From Dipetalonema caudispina (taxonomy: Eukaryota > Nematoda > Chromadorea > Rhabditida > Onchocercidae): 64,000 bases of DNA. The translations under genes were made by a program, and so were the position numbers. The stretch is from NCBI GenBank assembly GCA_013365325.1, contig JABVXV010000025.1:400135-464134 (forward strand), written 5' to 3'. The notes beneath the pieces are model-generated. The model was not told the DNA's origin. It did no database searches and was given only the letters and a program-made list of their open reading frames with translations. This document shows, piece after piece, positions 40,001-58,539 of the stretch (within the stretch, counting starts at the first letter, position 1; every line of letters starts with the position of its first letter).

Positions 40001-42476
40001 GCGTACTCATTACTATTACGATCATAATAGCGGTCATTGCATATCATTCTGGTATGACGGATGTCCGGGGGAATCCATGAATATATTCTCGGATGTGGAT
40101 AGTTGTGAAGTACTGTGTGAAATGACCAATGCTCTTAACAGAAGAGGTTAGTTATCATTTTCAGATGAATTTTACCGTATCGTACAGGAAGGAATCCTTC
40201 ATTTTCTGACTTGATCTTTTATGAGTGATGATTCTTCGAGACTTAATTATTCTTTATTGTCATTCTTCGAATTTAATGATCGCTTCATTTTAATTTAGTA
40301 GAATTTTAAGCCTTTTTTATGAGTTGACGAAATATATTCTGATATTTGCAAGTTGCGTGATGAATATATAAATCGAAGCTTCTAAACTCTTAAATTAAAA
40401 CCGTATTTTGAAGATATTTCAAACTCGAAAATATTTCATCCTCATAAGCTAGTTTCCATCAAAATGATAAGTACCATCCGAAATCGACCGTTCGTCAAAA
40501 AAGATTTTTAAATTTGATTCTTGCTTCTTTTTAAAAATACGTTGTGTATCAAATACCATAATAAATGATAAATAAGTGTGCTTTGAAAATGCCAGATGAA
40601 GAAGAAAGTATAGAATGATTCTGGCCATTTTAAGGTTCAACGATAGCGTTTTTTCTAATTTAACTTAAATTTTGCCTGTAAAAAGAGCAATTGATAATAG
40701 AGGGAGATCTGAAAAGGCGATATAGGATTCAATGAAGAAGGTGAACTCATATGCCCGCCGATATGTTTTGTTGATGGTGCTTAGTGTTATCAGATCGAGG
40801 ATTTAGAGTTCAGGTTCACGGTCAATATTCTGGACATATACTTTTTCCATTTAATCGCTTTTGATATTACCATTATTCATATAGTTCTAACATTATAATT
40901 CAGAGCTTTGTTTGGATTTTCTCGACGCTGACCATCTCAACCACTGCAGCAACGGTATCTCTTTCTATTCAAATTTATCCACAATTGATTGGTCAACAGA
41001 ATGTTATTTCAATTTTAGTGATAGGAACTTATATGATCAGCTCAACTAACCTAGACCATTTTATCCTCTCATGAATCTGAATCTTTAGCGGTTAGCATTA
41101 GGTTCTTTGAAATTGTTTTGCTCTTAAAGCTTAAATACCTCAATATTCCTTAAATAAAATGATAGCAAAATATTCAAATTTAGAAAGCTTAAAGAATTGC
41201 TGGAAAAGATTGCTCTCCAATTTTAGAGCAAATTAATGATTTCCGGAAATTTTAATTTAGATCTTCTTTTAGACATTTCTAAGTATTATAAAAATATTTA
41301 TTGATTTAGATTACTTTTACCAAACTGAGCTTAAATTCAATTAAATGCTGGATTGCTTTATTTATATAACTCAAATATATATGATTAGAATACATTTAAT
41401 AATTAGATTTACTTCTATGGATTCAGCTTTTAAAGTTTGTTCATCTATTGTGCACTTCACTGTCCTTGCCTCTACAAAAAATTTCCGTATAAAGCGGATT
41501 TTACTGCAGAATGTAACAAATTATGGAATAAAATCCAACATACTAAACCATATCAAATAACAGTTGACACATACCCAACAGATTAATTACACGATCATAA
41601 GATTAGAAATTTAAATTGCAATCAGTTAGGGTTAATTGAATAACGATTATTTATTTCAAGGAACTTGCGCTTTTATTTCAATAAAACTACAACAAAATGT
41701 GAAATGTTTTGGTATGGTGGATGCTGTTCGCACTCCCTCAACATTTTCAAAGATTTACGTACCTGTCAAAGAGTTTGTGAACATCTTCGTCTCTACATAC
41801 CTGGTTAAATCAAATTTCAGATTTTTTAAAATCTGTGAGGGTATTGTAAGCGACTTTTGTGATGAAAATATGTCTAAATTAAATTAAATTTTAAGAATAT
41901 ATGATGAGATGAGATGAAGCTAACGAGAGATTTTAATGATGAGAAAAGAATAGGAAAGCAGTGCAAGTAATAGCACTAAAAGATATTAGAAGTACTACTT
42001 TGAATCATCTTCATTCAAAGCAATTTTTCTAGACCATTCCCATTCCGGAAGTAAAGGATCAATTCGGTTTGCGAAAATAATTACCATAATAATCATTACA
42101 AAGTTTTCATGATTGTACAGAAACTGAACATTTAGAGGGACGATAAATTATCTGCTAGAATCTCACATTCAAATCACTGCATCATTTATTACCTGTTAAT
42201 TTCATGAAATATATGAGAAGTGATCTGCAAAGTGTTTTCCTCTAGTCATCAAAAAATCATAGAAGTTCAATTGTTCATTGTCTTTTCGAGTAAAAAAAAA
42301 AGAACATCCTAATTTATTGTAAGATTCTGATGTTTCTGTTCGGAAAACTTCTTACCTTTCAGAACTCAAACCTCTTCAAACGACGACAGAAAGATTAGGA
42401 CAGACAAGGTATTCACTTGTTGAGATGAAACGGAAAAGTCATTATCAGCTGACAACAACATTAAGTACAAAATGGA

Positions 42477-42509
42477 ATAGTAGTAGTAGAGTAGTAGTAG
42501 TAGTAGTAA
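42477..42509 (+). repeat. (AGT)n repeat inside a Kunitz/EGF exon
   Basis: Trinucleotide repeat that would encode a serine run. One unit lacks its T (tagtagag), which shifts the reading frame between the two halves of exon 42363-42676. Confidence 0.85.
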
Positions 42510-42842
42510 TAGAAATGATAGCGTTATCAGTGAAGATATGTGCTCTGTAACTAATCCATATCAATATAACGGCACGTGTTATTTCAACGAAACGATACAA
42601 ACATATTCCTATAAATGTACAGATGGACACAAAAATTGTATCGAGGAAATCAATAAAGCAAAGAGGAACAAAAGCGGTATTTCAGATTATATTTTTAAAC
42701 CTGAAAATTTTAACCATTCTGAAACTGACTAACGACTGAATTAATCCTTTTTTTTTATTGTCTTTTCTCCGATGTTAAACGAACCATAAAATTAAAATTT
42801 TTGTCCCTTCTTTTCGTCATAAGAATGACAGATGTAAGCCTT

Positions 42843-42867
42843 AAAAAAAAAAAAAAAAAAAAAAAAA
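42843..42867. repeat. A25 homopolymer before an EGF exon
   Basis: The run ends seven bases before the acceptor ctttcag of exon 42875-43000, so that acceptor has almost no pyrimidine tract. Confidence 0.95.
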
Positions 42868-44542
42868 CTTTCAGAATCAGATCCATGTTCAACGAATCCG
42901 TGTAAAAATGGTGCAAATTGTATCGTAGGAAATGGAAAAGATAAGATAAGATATGAATGTTTGTGTGCCTTAGGTTTTGGTGGCATTCACTGTGAATCAA
43001 GTTTGCTATTTCTTAAACATTTGCATAATATTTTCAAACTTAAAAAGACAAATAAATCTTTATGTTAATGTCTCAAATATTTGGTATTAGTAACATATAT
43101 CCCTGCAGTGCATTTTACTGCACTATTAGAATTCATACGATTGATTTGTTATAGGACAATGTGATATGAATCCATGCCTAAATAATGGAACGTATAGGAC
43201 AACAAGCAGTTATTTAACATTTTTTTGTGATTGTCCATCTAAATTTGGCGGAAAACTATGCAATATTGATAATGCTCAAATGTAGAATTTTTTTTCGTGG
43301 CAAAAATTAGTAGAGAAAATTTAATTGGAAATTTACCAGAAACTACTTACCGATTTCTATGAGCTTACTTTATTTTATTTTATAATCAAAACTCTTTCGA
43401 TATTTTCGACTTCTCTGTCAAACAGAAAAGAATACTAATGATAGGCTTATGAAGAAGGAAATATAGATTCTTTTGTCTTGAAAAACATCTAAATTGAGAT
43501 TAATAATTATCTGATTGAAATAAATTCAGTTATCGGTGAAATGAAACCATCAAGACATGACAAAAAGGTTCAGCTAATATCCAGTGGTGAAGTTGAATGG
43601 ATTGAACAACTTAGAGAACTGAAAAGTAAAGAGGTGGAGATAAAGGAAATCAAGAAACAAAATCATGAATTAGACAGTAAAACTAAGAAAGGTAAGTTTC
43701 TTATTCGTGAATTGAAAAGAAGAGAGTTTTATCTTTAGTCAAAGACTTTAGTATTGCATTGATTTGAACAATTGAATGAATTTTTCGAAGTATTTTGAGT
43801 CATTCATCAATGTATTTCTGATAAAATGAAACTATCCACAAAAAGATAGATGTAGCAAGTCAAGGTGAACAGCAGTTATACCTTTTTATTGACAATGTTT
43901 TTTTATTATTTCTTTTTTTTAAATAAAATTTTTGAAAATAAAATTGGAAACACTAATTCACTAGAGCTATTGTCAACCATAACTCAAGTTTGGCTTTTAT
44001 GAATATTTCGTTTAATTAATGTTGATTTATATATGGCTCTTTTGTATCGTGGTTATAGGACTGTAATTGAATCGGTAATATCTTTAAGTCGTACTATACA
44101 ATTTCCATCAGGTGGTTATCCTTCACGTAAATCCGTCTTCACGTGACTGTTCCTGTCACACGACCAAATTGCAAGACTTTACACAGTCCTGACGATAGCA
44201 TGAGATACTTTGAAGTATATTGTCTGCTACTTCAGAAGTCAAGCACTGCACATTTTAGAATCGGATAAGCAAATGTTACATGGAGTTAGCAAAGAAGGAA
44301 ATATAGCGGATGTTAGAGAAAATCTTGTCAATAATACAATTAATGAAACAATCCCCACGAAAAGGAGCCTAGTACAAATCAATCTGAATGACAGCGTTGC
44401 TGGAATTTTCACGAATAATAGGAGCCCAATAGCAATCAATTTAAATGACACTTCCGCTGGTACCACAACCGATATTTACCATATTGGATCGTCAACAATA
44501 GGTTTTTTGATAACACTGATTTGGTTTTCATACTTCTATTGA

Positions 44543-46096
44543 TTAGCCACATAATAGTATATCTATACATGTATTTTATTTATTCAAATAAAAGAAAGAG
44601 AATTATATTAAATATATCTTTTGATAAATTATTTAATGAAGTTTTATTCTCAGCTTTTCAGTTGTTGAAACATGATATTTATCTCAAAAGAGAAATTTAC
44701 ATACTATAAATATTCAAGAATACCATTGTTTCTTGTACTAAGCTTCTTTTTGACACTTACTTTCGACAAATGTTTTTATGAATCCATTTCAACCGATTCA
44801 TTATTATATCTATAACTGTATTATTATTATTATTATCAATTCCTGCAATTTCCGAGAACTATTTGTGTGTTACTGGAAAATTCCCCGGAGAAATCCTTGA
44901 CTAATCAGAATTTAAATGTATTTTTTTTTTTTTTTGTTAACCATATAATTACTTATTAAGTGAAGCAAAATTACATCGCATTTTACAATATCTGATAAGT
45001 TTCAACATATAAAATAATTAACAAATTTTGAATGCAACCATTACATTCATTCGGTTTCATTCATTTGTTAACAAAAATCATCTTTGATGGTACGGTGAAA
45101 AATATTGATAAATTTAAATCAATATTCAGCCGGACAATCATTCTTTTCAAACGAGGTATGTATGCGGTCAGCTGAGAGAAACACTTCGCAACGGTAAATA
45201 GTCTTTGCGTAGATTATATATGAGTACATCGATGCGGTTAACATACAATTTAAGCGTCTAAACAACCCGAATTTCCCTTATGCACCTCAGCAACCACACT
45301 TTATGGACAATCTTTTTGTCATTAAATCAATAACTTCAGTTTCATAATCTGAAACAGAACGACGACTGCATCCAAATGTAAAGAACTATTCCGTTGAACC
45401 AGTAGTTTTATACATTTCGCATACTTAGTGGCCGAAATATGTATCTTGTCCAGAGAAGCCATTTTATATAATACACTAAAGTTAATAAATTGAAAGAGAT
45501 TCTTTACTAGTATGGCTCCAGAAACCATGAACTGTTCAGAAAGAAAAACTTCGAAATGCGACTTAGTCATCATATCAGTAACATTCAACAAAACCTATAC
45601 ATTCATGTTCATTTGAAACCTATGTAAAATACAATCTAAGAAACAAAAAAAACTGTTAAAGTATCAAGCAGAGTAAAACTAGCTCTCATGTGGGTTTTTT
45701 TCTTGCAAATAATTTACTTTAAAATAATTCATTAGTGAGACTACTTAGATATACTTTGACTAAAAATGATTGTGGATTTTCGAATTATTTCGTCACTTAA
45801 TTTTCAGAATTTATCTTTTTGACTCATTCCTATTCAGATTATGCGGCTTTTAAAATCAAATACAAAGTTGTGCATACAAATTCAAATTTTCTGCTTTCAC
45901 GACTATTATCTTGAAGAGTAAAAGGATTCTGATGACTTTCACCAAGAGTGGTGTCATCAGCATTATCGGAATTAACACCATTGTTAAAAAGACAAAGCTT
46001 GACTTCGAATTATATCCTCATAAAAAAACACGAAAATAATCACAGAATCAAAAGAGAATACATACTTCTCCATTGAGACTAAAATTACTTGGTTCA
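44543..46096. other. Convergent intergenic region
   Basis: Lies between the 3' end of the plus-strand Kunitz/EGF gene and the 3' end of the minus-strand protease gene. An AATAAA-like signal for the first occurs near 44585. No supported gene was seen; a minus-strand frame of 89 codons (45322-45591) has no recognisable product. Confidence 0.45.
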
Positions 46097-51945
<5,849 letters not shown>

Positions 51946-52727
51946 CTGAAATATCACCTCAATTTTCCGCAAATTGATTTCAAAATTTTCTAAACCACAT
52001 GCAACTACAGTACTACTATAAGACGCACTGTAGTGAATACCCTGGAAATTTTGATATTACATATAAAGAGATCAGTAGTAGTTCAAGACAAAGATTACCA
52101 GTCAAAAATTGCTCTATCCAATAATACTTATGAACAAAAACAATTCAGATGAAAATGTTTTTAAACCAAGTAGTAATACTTACCCCATTCGCAATTTTGT
52201 AATCTTTTTTGAACTTTGCTATTTTTTACAACCATTCAAAGGACCTGAAATACTAACATTCATTAATGTTGCATGTTCCAAACAAACAATTCTTTAATTT
52301 TTCTGGTAGAAGTTACCACCAAATGAAAAAGAAAAGTACTATCAACACGTAAGGTCACGCATCAAATACCCATTACGTACCTATCCATAACACATTTACT
52401 TAACTACACTGATCTATTTCGTAAGAAGATGTCACATTGGCAGCGATAAGAGTTGACAGTGTATTTGGTTCTGAATGTCCCAACCAATTATTCTCTTTTT
52501 AATTTTAATTTTGAATTGAATTTAAAAGGGAGAAAGTACTGAAATCAAAGGAATACCTTTCAGAGACCATATTGGTTATTTCATGATTTACCTGCTGGTC
52601 AAGTATTTCGCGGTTTAAGTCCTATTAGTTCTAAATTTTTTAAATTTTAATTTTAATTTAGTAAATTTGGTTGTGTTTGAGGTGTAAGTCTTACCTTACA
52701 TTCGAACGGTTAGGCCACAATTATACA
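51946..52727. promoter_or_regulatory. Divergent intergenic region between the protease and BOLA1 genes
   Basis: 782 bp separate the two start codons, which point away from each other, so both promoters must lie here or share elements. The first bases on the protease side form an acceptor-like tttcag directly before its ATG. No TATA-like element could be assigned. Common control of two nuclear genes for mitochondrial proteins is an inference from spacing. Confidence 0.5.
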
Positions 52728-53843
52728 ATGTTGTTGGCCAGAAGAACAATTCACACATTTATGACATGTTATGGACCTGTGAAAGATCGAATTATACAAA
52801 GACTTCAAACGGAATTTAAGGTTTATTTTCCTCAAATTAAGTTTGATTCATATAAATACTATAAATTAATTTAGGTTTAGTTTTTTTACTGAAAACTGCT
52901 GTAAGTCAGAATGGAATATAGTTTTACTGCATGTAAGTGCAAATAAGTATCTTCTGTGCAGATGGGGTAATTAATATGACTGAAATTTGGTCAACTAATT
53001 GCATTTATATGGTTTTCAACACATGGTAAAAACATTATTAAAAAATTCATGATTTTATATAAATACATAAATACGAAGTGCATTGATCACTAATTTTATC
53101 GTTTTTCAAGGGATATTGGAAAAAGTACTTTGGTTTATGCTAACATGGACTAATTTAGTGTAAAAAGTGTTGAAATAATGTGGGATTTTCAAGAATTAAT
53201 GATTTTAGCCTACTCATTTGGAAGTGGAATGTGAAAGCCAGAACCATGCGGGTCGGGGTGACGATGAAAGGCATTTTTATGTGCAGATTGCGTCCAACAA
53301 TTTTGAAGGGTTGCAAACCGTACAGGTGAGGATATGTGATAACTTAGCAAAATAATTATTACGGTTAGCTTAAAATTTTGCTTACTGGAAATTTTGTTTT
53401 GATTATTGTAGAAGAATTGGTATTGAAGGATTATATAATTTATTAGATCCATAAGTTTATCTTTTCTTAACCTTTGATGTAGAGTATTTAGAAGCTTACG
53501 ATTGCAGTACATTGGAATTTGTAGCAAAGGTCAGTATTTTAAGCTGAACTACTCCCTATATAGTTAACATCGTCTGAAAGTAGTTAACATCGCTGATGCA
53601 TACATTTTTCGCATGTATCAACTCATTAGACAGTCTTTTCTGCATCAGTTTTTATACTTTTCGGTGCGAGCCAATGTAACTGATTTTGCTGTTTTGCAGA
53701 TGCATCGTCTAGTCAATAGTTGTTTGCGGGAAGAACTGGCAGGACCAGTCCATGCTCTCCGTATTGACGCTTACGCCACATCACAATTCAGTAATGAGCC
53801 ACCAACGGCCCCACCAAAATGTGCCCATAATCATACAGAATAA
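52728..53843 (+). CDS. BOLA1: BolA-family protein, BOLA1-like (mitochondrial), 3 exons
   Basis: Exons 52728-52820, 53209-53325 and 53700-53843 join in phase 0 to give 354 nt, 117 aa. BolA proteins pair with monothiol glutaredoxins in iron-sulfur cluster handling; BOLA1 acts in mitochondria. The N-terminus (MLLARRTIHTFM) is basic and hydroxylated, like a short presequence. The BolA fold follows: KDRIIQRLQTEF helix, LEVECES strand, a loop with NHAG, DERHFYVQIASNNFEG, then HRLVNSCLREELAGPVHALR, which is the family signature. The loop His and the His of HRLV are the expected metal-ligand candidates. The tail (about 25 residues, Pro-rich, ending CAHNHTE) is similar in length to that of human BOLA1. 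An AATAAA lies at 54056-54061. It shares orientation with GHITM, 1.2 kb downstream. Confidence 0.92.
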
Positions 53844-55076
53844 TACAAGCAATAGTACGCACTTTTTGAAAGCACTACAATAAGGAATGATGACCTTCAA
53901 TGGTAACATGTATATGTACGAATGTTGTAGACTGTGTGGAAGAATTAACTACACACTTCGATGTTCAGAAGTTCCGTAGTTTATTTCCTTAGTTCACATA
54001 TGATGTTATTATCTTTGAAATAGGTTATTATCTCTTTGTAACGTATGTAGGAAAAAATAAAAATACTAGTAAGGAAATATATGGAATAAAATCATTTTAA
54101 AGCAGTGCAATACATTCAGTATGTCAAATTGGAAACTACATTGGATGGGATGACTGACCCTTTAACTTCAAGTAAATAAATTTGGTTCTGGTTGTTAGTG
54201 TCTTTGAATTAATGATTAGCTCTCTATCGTTCGTGAATTCGTAATGAATCCACTGAGGGTAAAGGAAGAAAGTTAAAATGGTCTGGAGTTATGATATTGG
54301 ATTAGATAGTACTGTTTTGTATTTTGATGTTAATTTTGTTACTGTGAAAGTGTGATATAAATTATTTGCATAGAATAATTTATAATGCATAAAGGTTTCA
54401 AGTTGAAACTTCATCGAGCAGTGTCTTCAGAGATTTGCATATATTGAGGCACCAACACATGAATAATTCAGTGGCACTGAGCTTTTCAATCAGTATCTCC
54501 AGATTGTAAATATTGTCAACAATTACAAGATTACAGATCTTTGGAAACTACCACTTATCAGTCTGTCAGTTTAGTTGTTCTTATAATAAAGAAGTCTTCT
54601 GTTTGGAGAATTAAACAGACAGGAAATGTAGCTGACAATGCAATTAGCATTCCCTCCCTCTTTTCAAGTATTCTGAAATTATGTCCCATGGTCCGATCCA
54701 TTTCAACGAGATGACGACCTGAGACAATATCCGTTCATACCGCTCTCCATCGAAGTTTCGAGAATGCATAAGTTGAAGAGATGTGAGGTCCTTTGAGAGG
54801 TATAAAAGGATGTCTCGTCTTGGATTGGGATTACTTTGTAGGTTGGGATGGGTTATGGGAGTAACTAAAGACTTCAGAGATTGATTCACTTGTGAAATTG
54901 CATGAGTTGTTTATTAATTCATCCTTCTCTTTACTATTCTTGGATTGCCTATTTTTATTCCAACGAATGTTTTATTGATCCTACTAGGTTATGAATCACT
55001 AACAGATGGATGAAGCTCACCTAATTATAACTACATAATTTAAATTCAATTATTTGTAGATTTATATATTGTAACA
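53844..55076. other. Intergenic region between BOLA1 and GHITM
   Basis: Contains the BOLA1 3' untranslated region, with an AATAAA at 54056 and another AATAAA-like site near 54085, then AT-rich sequence leading to GHITM. An acceptor-like tttgtag ends about 18 bases before the GHITM start codon and could receive a spliced leader. A minus-strand frame of 81 codons (54644-54889) has no recognisable product. Confidence 0.5.
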
Positions 55077-58000
55077 ATGTTATCGAGACTATTTTGCGGA
55101 TCATCATCGTCGCAACTACCCAGCAATGTTGCTGTAGCTCTTCGTTACTTTTCGAAAACAACGTACAATACTGCGCGATATGCTGGACGTCGAGTTGCTG
55201 AAGGAGTTAGTTATTGAATTGAAAATTGACTCATTATTGAAAACTGGAGGTTAAATGAAGAGTGATTCATCGTTACAAATAATTTATTGCAGCTAAATGC
55301 CAGATGTTCTAGTGCTGTCGGATGATTATTAGGGAATTCATGTGTTGGTATAGTTTGATTTTTAAGTAGAGTCCTTGTGTTATTGTTGTTGATATTTCAT
55401 TGAATCCAATCCACCTTGACGAGATAGTTTCCCATTTCTGAAACTTGCATCTCTCACTCTCGTATCATTCTTTATCTCATAATTACCGCAATTAATTTCT
55501 TCAGAATTACGGTTTTGGAGGCGCTACACGTACAACACTAAAAGAACGTCTTATGGGGCCAACTACAGGAAAACGTTTGTTGAAATTTTTTGCGATTTGA
55601 AATCGTATCATTCTTAGAATTGCTTTGTATTTTTAGGACTTGATTTTTTTGTTTCGTATTTTTAGACTTGATTTCTCTTTGTTCTAGCATATATGTATGG
55701 AAGTGCAGCCGTAGCTGGGGCATCATTACTTGGAATCGGTGCGTTGTGCTATTACGGACTGGGTCTCTCGAAGGAAGGTCAGAGCATCTTAGTACAGTCA
55801 GGGTTAGTTGTCTCTTCTGCATGAATAGTTCTCTTTCTTTATTTTATTTGCTCATTACTTGAAATGAGAAATGTGAATGCTTATTTGCATTTCCTTGGCT
55901 TTCGATCGGCTTCCTTTTTTCAGTTTATGCACTCCTGCTTCTTTCTAAATCTGCCGTAACTTCTTTTATACTTTTAGAAAAATCAAGAAAATACCGGTAA
56001 TGTTTTACCCTTTTCAAAATTTATGAAAAAACAGCGCAGTTGTACTTTTTGTAGCTGTACCACGATCTTTGCAAAAAATTTCTGACGAATATAAGTTATT
56101 TCTAGATGAATGTCATCATGTTTTCCCTTACTCAAGATTCGAATCCTTTGACTTCTCACTTGAAAATACAAGAAAAATTACGCTAATTACTGAAAAAAAT
56201 GGAGTCACATAAATTGTAAATAATAATTGATGAAAGGAAGTAACTGAAAGCTCAGGAAAGCGGTTTTTGTGTGATTTGAGGTGGCGTTTGTTTAGAACTT
56301 GGCCAGCATATGTACGCGATCGTATAAAGACAACATACGGATATTTGTTTGCATCGCTTGGGATAACAGCAGCTTCAGCTGTGGCGGCATCGAGATCGTT
56401 TCAAATTTCGCGTTTGATAATGGGAGTAAGCTCCTCTTTCTTTATGCATTAGTCTTTTTTTTTTCAATTATTTAGATTTTAACTAAATTAAATAAATATC
56501 CTTTGTGACCTTATTCGCGGAATTTTTAGAATACCATCATAAGCAAGTAGTATTCCATGATTAGGAAGAGTATTCCAAATATTATGTGGCTGTTTATTTA
56601 AGTCAATGATCCTACTTACGTAACCGCAACATAGTTACATATATGAGGAAAAAAACTGAGTATTGGCCTCATGAAAGGGTTTATGACTACTGATGGCTTA
56701 TACAGCTAAAAATTTAACCTACACATTAATATCATAGAGTGTGCATACTCTCCGAAATTTTAGCTGCTATTACTTGCATAACATGACTAGCAGACCAGAT
56801 AAGATTTTATGATATGCACAGGAAATTTCTAAACTATAGTTTTAAAATAAAAAATATTTGAAAAACTTTCCTATAATTTTCAACAAGTCAAACGAAAAGC
56901 TAATGTCGAAACTTAGTAATTCCTGAAATGTAGGTCATTTACATTCAGAACTTACTTAGGCTCTTCTCTAAATCGGCTCAGACATTTTTGATAAGTGGTA
57001 TTATCACTTTTATCAAGTAGCTTGAAAATAACACAGAATATAAGAAGGATAAATGTGCAAAATTAGTAGGGTAGCTATTGAGACTGAATTGATTTGGAGA
57101 AAATCAAGTTTATCCGTCTCTTGTTCACATACCATTTTTCAAATTCAGTCGCCATTCATTTCAATGGCAGTTGTAATGGCAAGCAGTGTCGCGGTATCAT
57201 TAATCGATTACGACAATAAATTATTGAAACATGCAGCTTGGATTCTGCATGCAGGCTTGATGGGTGCCTTTATAGGGCCAGTTTGTTTGATGGCTGGTCC
57301 CTTGGCTATACGAGCAGCTTGGTATACTGCAGCTATCGTTGCGGGTAATTTTTTTTTTTTTTTTTTTTGTAAAGGTATATGGACTTTGTTAAAGTAGAAT
57401 TGTATTTTGAGAAGTTTTAAATAGAAATTAAATACATTTCAACATCATAGTGGCGCATTAATTTCTATTCACTTTACTTATTGCTTGTAAAAGATCCACG
57501 TCATATAGCTAATTTTTCTTGTGTGAGTTAGTAACCGTTCGTTTTCACTGATTTTGATTTCACGTTGTATGAGCAGCACAAAAGAGTAGCCACGTTCTTC
57601 ATTTTATGATGTTTTGTTGAGTCCATGGCAAATTGTTACTAATATTACGATTCAAGTAAAAAGAATATGCATTTCTTTAGAATACCTTATTAAAACTTTT
57701 GTTAAATAAGTTTTATACACTTGATCATAGAATTTGAAATTAATTTAGTTATTTTCATCAAGCCAAATGTAAAAGAGAATCGGAAATTTTCAGGACTGTC
57801 AACAATTGCTTTCACAGCACCTTCTGAAAAGTTTTTAATGATGGGAGGCGCTTTAGCTATGGCACTCGGTGTTGTTTTTGCATCATCCATTGGAACTTTC
57901 TTCCTTCCTCCGACATCTGCGCTGGGTGCAAGTATGTTTTGCGGATTGTTTTTTAGAACTTGAAATCTTCGATTACTATTAAATAATATTCAGTATATTC

Positions 58001-58539
58001 GTTTCGGATTGAAAAAATTGATATTTCTAGGTCTAATGTCGATCTCCCTTTATGGCGGTCTAATTCTGTTTTCACTGTTCTTGTTGTTTGACACGCAGTT
58101 TGTTATCAAACGGGCGCAGATGTATCCGATTTCGGGCACAAGTGAAGAGCAAATCTACAAACCGGGATATTATGGCAGTTTTGGTGCTGGGTATTATGAT
58201 GTTGCTGCACCAAAAATGCGTCGATTTGATCCGATTAACGCGTAAGTTTGTTTCGTGGTTCTTATGTTTCAAACGTTGGAGATTGTTTCTTGCAGTACTG
58301 TTATGTGAATAAGGAGAGAGTAATAATTAGATACAAACATGCTTTTCTGTTCTGTATATCAAACCTAAGAAGCAAATGTTATTGTAAGCTGGAAACTCAG
58401 CAAAAGTTGACTTGCCCATTTTTCGATTAATCACCATAGATAGCATTTTAGACAGCTGTCTATTTACGCAGATGTCTTGAACATTTTTATTCGACTGGCA
58501 ACAATAATGATGGGCATGCAGAATGGCAGAAAACGATAA
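55077..58539 (+). CDS. GHITM: GHITM/MICS1 (TMBIM5), mitochondrial Bax-inhibitor-1 family protein, 8 exons
   Basis: Exons 55077-55205, 55505-55574, 55688-55802, 56296-56425, 57149-57344, 57794-57931, 58031-58241, 58452-58539; every phase matches, giving 1077 nt and 358 aa (human GHITM has about 345). Residues 1-43 are a Ser/Arg-rich transit peptide without acidic residues until the end. A first span (about 68-90) is followed by RDRIKTTYGYLFASL, then the multi-span BI-1 core (SPFISMAVVMASS, GAFIGPVCLMAGPLAIRAAW, SALGASLMSISLYGGLILFS). The family motif FDTQFVIKRAQ comes next, and the tail is RFDPINAQLSIYADVLNIF with a basic end, very like vertebrate GHITM. The protein lies in the inner mitochondrial membrane; the mammalian one affects cristae, Ca2+/H+ exchange and m-AAA protease activity. 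Confidence 0.95.
57349..57368. repeat. T20 homopolymer in a GHITM intron
   Basis: Run of T starting four bases after the 5' splice site of exon 57149-57344. Confidence 0.95.

Larger units (their letters stand above)
36635..44542 (+). pseudogene. Kunitz/EGF multidomain extracellular protein, frame broken in several places
   Basis: Exons by homology and phase: 36635-36695 (signal peptide MSLLNLCCFFFLILLIF), 37059-37111, 37680 or 37689 to 37824, 38057-38248, 38472-38582, 38882-39017, 39339-39443, 39725-39856, 39943-40146, 40904-40954, 41661-41803, 42363-42676, 42875-43000, 43155-43281, 43530-43691, 44112-44142, 44236-44542. Four Kunitz domains are visible (YGGCLGN, YYGCGGNNNRF, YDGCPGE, YGGCCSH). 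EGF-like units include two calcium-binding types beginning DLDEC and DVNEC. Next comes a lysine/glutamate-rich segment, then a tail with two copies of an INLND..AG repeat and a hydrophobic end resembling a GPI signal. Lesions: TAG at 37686-37688; an extra base near 38931; a missing base near 41666; a missing base in an AGT repeat near 42490; a Cys-to-Tyr change at 43193-43195; and an incompatible phase, with TAG at 43283-43285, before the last three exons. Domain mix recalls C. elegans MEC-9, but orthology is not shown. Sequencing error is the main alternative. Confidence 0.68.

Noticed and set aside
45322..45591. Minus-strand frame of 89 codons between converging genes
   Set aside because: Mixed third-position usage is mildly suggestive, but no family or exon partner was found. 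It may be 3' untranslated sequence of the protease gene.
54644..54889. Minus-strand frame of 81 codons between BOLA1 and GHITM
   Set aside because: Considered as a retroelement remnant, but no reverse transcriptase, protease or integrase motif is present.
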